Shown: one piece after another, positions 61,160 to 64,000 of the stretch
How positions within the stretch are numbered: the first letter of the stretch is position 1
Layout of the letters: every line of letters starts with the position of its first letter
DNA from: Nitrospina sp.
GTDB taxonomy: Bacteria; Nitrospinota; Nitrospinia; Nitrospinales; VA-1
Assembly (NCBI GenBank): GCA_018673915.1
Contig: JABHBK010000027.1
Location: 1-64,000 of the forward strand
Length of the DNA: 64,000 bases
Direction of reading: 5' to 3'
The notes under the pieces: model-generated
What the model saw: the letters and a program-made list of their open reading frames with translations, nothing else
What the model was told of the DNA's origin: nothing
The model's database searches: none
Program-made: the position numbers and the translations under genes

Positions 61160-62668
61160 TCATTCCCCCAAAAAAAATCGTTGGATTGTGTTTACAATAT
61201 ATTCCTGCTGCTCTCGACTCACCTCATGCGAAATAGGAAGTGCCAAAGTCTGCCCTGCAGCTTTTTCGGATTCAGGAAAGTCGCCACTCTTGTAACCTAG
61301 AGACTTGAAACAGTCCTGCAGGTGTAACGGAACTGGATAATAAATTTCGCACCCGATCCGATTTTCATTGAGAAAACCTCTGAGTTCATCCCTGCGGTTT
61401 CCTACACCAATTACATACTGATTATAAACATGCCGGGGAAACACCTCAGGAGGTAATTGAACGAACGGAGTCATTGCCGAATCTTTAAATAACTGGTTAT
61501 AGGTTTGTGCATTTTTCCGTCTTTTCTCGGTCCAGTCTTCCAGAAAGTTCAGCTTGGCACTCACTACATCTGCCTGAAGTGCATCGAGACGAAAGTTCCC
61601 TCCTATAATCTTATGGTAATATTTCGGGTCCGAGCCATGCACTCTGAGAATTTTTAATTTCTGGTATAGCTCCTCGCAATTGGTGGTCACCATTCCACCA
61701 TCACCAAAGCCGCCTAAATTTTTTGCGGGGAAAAATGAAAAACACCCCATATCTCCTAACGAACCGGCTGATCTACTCTTATACTCCGAACCAATCGCCT
61801 GGGCAGAATCTTCAATTACCCGCAGACCATTTTTCTCTGCCAATTGGAGAATGGGGTCCATATCTGCACATTGCCCATAAAGGTGCACCGGAATAATGGC
61901 CTTGGTCTTCGGGGTAATGCAACGTTCAATATGCTCAGGTTTGATATTGAAAGTGATATCATTGATATCCGCAAAAACTGGTTGAGCCCCAAGTCGGATG
62001 ATAGAACCCGCTGTCGCGAAAAATGTATAGGGAGAGGTGATCACTTCATCACCTGGACCGACTCCCGCTGCCATCAAAGCAATCAGCAACGCATCCGTTC
62101 CAGATGAAACGCCTACTGCATATTTTGTTTGGCAATAAGATGCCATTCTCTCTTCCATCCGGGAAACTTTGGGTCCCAGGATAAAATATCCCGATCGAAT
62201 GGTTTCCGCAGTTTCCTTTTCCACCTCATTCAATATCTGGTGATACGAAGCAGTAATATCCAGTAAACGGACTTCATTAACCGGAGGAGACGGAGCGTCC
62301 AGTTTTTCCTGCAACTGACCGGGAGTCAGAGCATTCACTGGCAAACCGGAAAATTTTTCAGGATTAAGCGTAACCACTGCATCTATTCCGCACGCCTCTA
62401 CCAAACACGCCAACAACGCTATCTCAAACGGATATTCAGACCCCAGAGAAAGGTCAATATCATGAGCCGTGGGAGTTAAAACAGCCAGGTTTTGTAAAAA
62501 AGATTGCACATTTTTCTTTGAAGCTCCAGAGCCTTCCAAAAGAACAGGAATAGAGGTAGCAACCACCCAGCCTTTGCAACGCTCCTGACGGCAAAGACTT
62601 ACTACTGCTGAATCGTCACTTTTTTCCAATGCCTGAATCAGGCTGCCCGCATCGAAAAGAATTTGCAT
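61160..62668 (-). CDS. PIN-like domain fused to DegT/DnrJ/EryC1 sugar aminotransferase
   Basis: 502 aa. Residues 1-115 look like a PIN domain: ILFDAGSLIQALEKSD with Asp6, VVATSIPVLLEG with Glu45, FEIALLACLVEACGIDAVVT with Glu82 and Asp96, then LNPEKF. Residues 132-502 are a complete DegT/DnrJ/EryC1 PLP aminotransferase: SGTDALLIAL, EDSAQAIGSEYK and the PLP lysine Lys316 in FFPAKNLGGFGDGG. That family transfers amino groups to keto-sugars for surface polysaccharides. The PIN part keeps most acidic positions, so it might still be a nuclease or just a binding module. It follows the HNH gene by 33 bases on the same strand. Confidence 0.82.
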   Translation of the reverse strand: MQILFDAGSLIQALEKSDDSAVVSLCRQERCKGWVVATSIPVLLEGSGASKKNVQSFLQNLAVLTPTAHDIDLSLGSEYPFEIALLACLVEACGIDAVVTLNPEKFSGLPVNALTPGQLQEKLDAPSPPVNEVRLLDITASYHQILNEVEKETAETIRSGYFILGPKVSRMEERMASYCQTKYAVGVSSGTDALLIALMAAGVGPGDEVITSPYTFFATAGSIIRLGAQPVFADINDITFNIKPEHIERCITPKTKAIIPVHLYGQCADMDPILQLAEKNGLRVIEDSAQAIGSEYKSRSAGSLGDMGCFSFFPAKNLGGFGDGGMVTTNCEELYQKLKILRVHGSDPKYYHKIIGGNFRLDALQADVVSAKLNFLEDWTEKRRKNAQTYNQLFKDSAMTPFVQLPPEVFPRHVYNQYVIGVGNRRDELRGFLNENRIGCEIYYPVPLHLQDCFKSLGYKSGDFPESEKAAGQTLALPISHEVSREQQEYIVNTIQRFFLGE

Positions 62669-62701
62669 GAATTAACCTTGGTAATTTTATTTTAAGAGGA
62701 G

Positions 62702-62983
62702 TTAAAACTTAATATCCTGGCCTAGCTTTTCACGAAGGATGATTTCTGCCGGGGTGTAGTACTTTTTATTAACATTACATTTTTTACATGAAGGTACCAG
62801 ATTCCCCCTTTTGCTTTTACCCCCACGGGAAATTGGAACAATATGGTCCATCGTCAATTCTTCGGCTAAGAACCTACCTCCACAATAATGACACGTGCCC
62901 GCCTGTATTTTTTCTTTCCACCAAGGCGACTGGCGAAGTTTTCGAGCCTTAGCCTTTTCAACTTTGAATTGTTGCTCATCCAT
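62702..62983 (-). CDS. HNH endonuclease-domain protein
   Basis: 93 aa. CHYCGGRF and CKKCN form the zinc knuckle, and ELTMDHIVPISRGGKSKRGNLVPSC is the HNH core with catalytic DH and Asn. This is the short McrA/IscB-like stand-alone HNH form common in bacteria, with an Arg/Lys-rich N-terminus suited to nucleic acid binding. GAGAGGG precedes the ATG at 62983. It lies 33 bases upstream of the PIN-aminotransferase gene, so the two may be co-transcribed. Confidence 0.88.
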   Translation of the reverse strand: MDEQQFKVEKAKARKLRQSPWWKEKIQAGTCHYCGGRFLAEELTMDHIVPISRGGKSKRGNLVPSCKKCNVNKKYYTPAEIILREKLGQDIKF

Positions 62984-63084
62984 ACCGCACCCTCTCGCTG
63001 CAAGCAGACGAAGTAACCTATTAAAATACTATTTTATATAACGCGACAAAGCATGGAAAATAGAACCCACTTGCGGGATTTATT

Positions 63085-63552
63085 TCAAGAACCTGCGGTT
63101 TCTTTCGCCCAGCTCAGATCAACCAATAGTTTGGGCTTCCAATTACTTCGCACAGCCCGAACCGTTCCATTCAAGCTTCCCTTGGGATACCAGTGAATGT
63201 CTCCCATGTCAAACTCGAATCCCAGCGCAGCAGATAATCGCGTCTTGCTTGTCCAAAAGCAACTGCCATAACTGAATTCAAAAACAGGATCAATGTGAAG
63301 AATGAAAGTTTTTCCTCGGGACTGAAATGGTTTGGCGATTTCATACAAGCTTTGAATTTCCAGCCGGCCAGGAAGACGCCAGTCTTCGTGGCTTCCCAGT
63401 TTTTCCTGATTTAATTTATCGATATATTCCTGGGCGTCATACCAACTGATGTTATTTCCCGTTTCCACATAGGCATAACTCTCCTGCCACATCAGGCCTG
63501 TGCGAGCGTCCGATATTGTCCTGTTCCCATGTTCAATAAATCGTTGTTCCAT
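63085..63552 (-). CDS. DUF1566 (Lcl C-terminal) domain protein
   Basis: 155 aa. RTISDARTGLMWQES, WYDAQEYIDKLN, DWRLPGRLEIQSLYEI, FWTSKTR and GTVRAVRS are the hallmarks of DUF1566, a C-type-lectin/FGE-like fold often found in exported or phage-tail-associated proteins. No signal peptide is seen. GGGTGAG precedes the ATG. Function is unknown. Confidence 0.82.
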   Translation of the reverse strand: MEQRFIEHGNRTISDARTGLMWQESYAYVETGNNISWYDAQEYIDKLNQEKLGSHEDWRLPGRLEIQSLYEIAKPFQSRGKTFILHIDPVFEFSYGSCFWTSKTRLSAALGFEFDMGDIHWYPKGSLNGTVRAVRSNWKPKLLVDLSWAKETAGS

Positions 63553-63719
63553 AACTCACCCAAAGCGGTCATTATAACAAAATTTTCTGCTACCTTTTAG
63601 AATACACTTTTCTGGAATTCGATGGCAAAACATTTTATTACAATTACTTAGTAGAAAGGCGGCAGGATTCCACAATATATCCAGGGAGTTGCCATAGATA
63701 ATAAAATATAAAGGCTAAA

Positions 63720-63773
63720 ACCCTAAATTAGTTGAGCAAAACTTGTAATAATCCTCACTGGCGGTTCGCCGGT
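63720..63773 (-). repeat. Dispersed hairpin element, copy R12
   Basis: Read on the minus strand, CCGGCGAACCGCCAG then TGAGGATTATTACAAG closely matches the start of R4 (CCAGCGAACCGCCGG then TAGTAACTAG). It continues to TTTTGCTCAAC. It encodes the last codons (PANRQ) and the TGA stop of the YkgJ-like gene. Confidence 0.5.
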
Positions 63774-64000
63774 TGAAAATCGTAGCCACACTCGGGAATG
63801 TCCTCGACATCCTCTTTGCTTGAAGGATAGCGATGGCAAATGAGAGGTTTATTAGGACTGTCATGCACCCGGCATCGATTATCCTCTGTCAGCTCACTGC
63901 ATGGTACATCTATAGAGTAATAAAGCTGATTTCTCTTTTCGTCCGAACCAACAACCCGGATTCCTCGATAGGATAAATAAAGTTCCAATTCTTTTAGACT
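63755..64000 (-). CDS. YkgJ-like CxxCxxCC-family protein, C-terminal part
   Basis: The reading frame enters from the right edge (no stop between 63989 and 64000), so the start is outside the window. 81 codons are visible. VPCSELTEDNRCRVHD, PLICHRYP and IPECGYDF match the C-terminal cysteine pattern of the YkgJ/zinc-iron-chelating domain family, with the N-terminal CxxCC expected beyond the edge. The last residues PANRQ and the stop come from repeat R12. Confidence 0.75.
   Translation of the reverse strand, partial: SLKELELYLSYRGIRVVGSDEKRNQLYYSIDVPCSELTEDNRCRVHDSPNKPLICHRYPSSKEDVEDIPECGYDFQPANRQ

Overview
The window looks like chromosome of a nitrite-oxidising bacterium of the Nitrospina type (Nitrospinota). 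The main clue is the truncated gene at the left edge. Its 34 visible residues open with MPEVYNWQLGR and match my memory of the start of the nitrite oxidoreductase beta subunit NxrB of Nitrospina/Nitrospira. A complete System I cytochrome c maturation set, a NapG-like polyferredoxin and a peptidoglycan pathway with a meso-DAP-type MurE fit a Gram-negative, respiration-centred organism. The species cannot be named from sequence alone, and no rRNA, tRNA or CRISPR array was seen.

Layout. Bases 1-7 kb hold nxrB (partial), an acidic zinc-ribbon protein, a large TPR protein and a divergently transcribed 651-aa protein of unknown role. Bases 6.7-8.1 kb are a scarred stretch with a reverse-transcriptase remnant, a 51-bp tandem duplication and flanking short repeats around a GNAT gene. 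Bases 8-31 kb are single genes and short operons: a B12-radical SAM protein, a polyferredoxin, aspS, larE, a formylglycine-generating-enzyme-like protein with a cupredoxin, proC and a cupin, a YggS-family protein, a P-II protein, a SprT-like protein, an esterase with mutS2, an exported thiol peroxidase, an M16 protease and exonuclease III. Bases 31-33 kb carry two oligopeptide-type ABC ATPases. Bases 33.4-40.2 kb are a minus-strand cytochrome c maturation cluster read as ccmE-F-H-(I-like)-A-B-D-C-thioredoxin. Bases 40.5-58.6 kb are a classical division and cell-wall (dcw) cluster from mraZ to ftsZ on the plus strand, almost without gaps. Bases 58.7-64 kb hold a DUF547 protein, a HAD phosphatase, a small parvulin, a PIN-DegT fusion, an HNH protein, a DUF1566 protein and a truncated cysteine-rich protein.

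The most unusual signal is a dispersed family of structured elements (about 80-180 bp, called R1-R12 here). Their ends form related inverted repeats, each a short hairpin followed by a motif like AACTAGTAATGAC. They lie almost exclusively against gene ends. They follow stop codons immediately, or supply the last codons and the stop of genes (esterase, cupredoxin, YggS-family protein, YkgJ-like protein). In one case (R9) an element also supplies the ribosome binding site of the next gene, mutS2. This looks like a MITE/REP-type family that shapes gene 3' ends.

Other points of interest are a candidate terminator-bounded small RNA with an anti-Shine-Dalgarno loop after aspS, a PIN domain fused to a DegT/DnrJ aminotransferase, a CcmE with CxxxY in place of the usual haem-binding histidine motif, a ten-base-periodic MraZ operator upstream of mraZ, and an exported thiol peroxidase without its resolving cysteine. 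All calls come from reading the sequence. No database search was possible.
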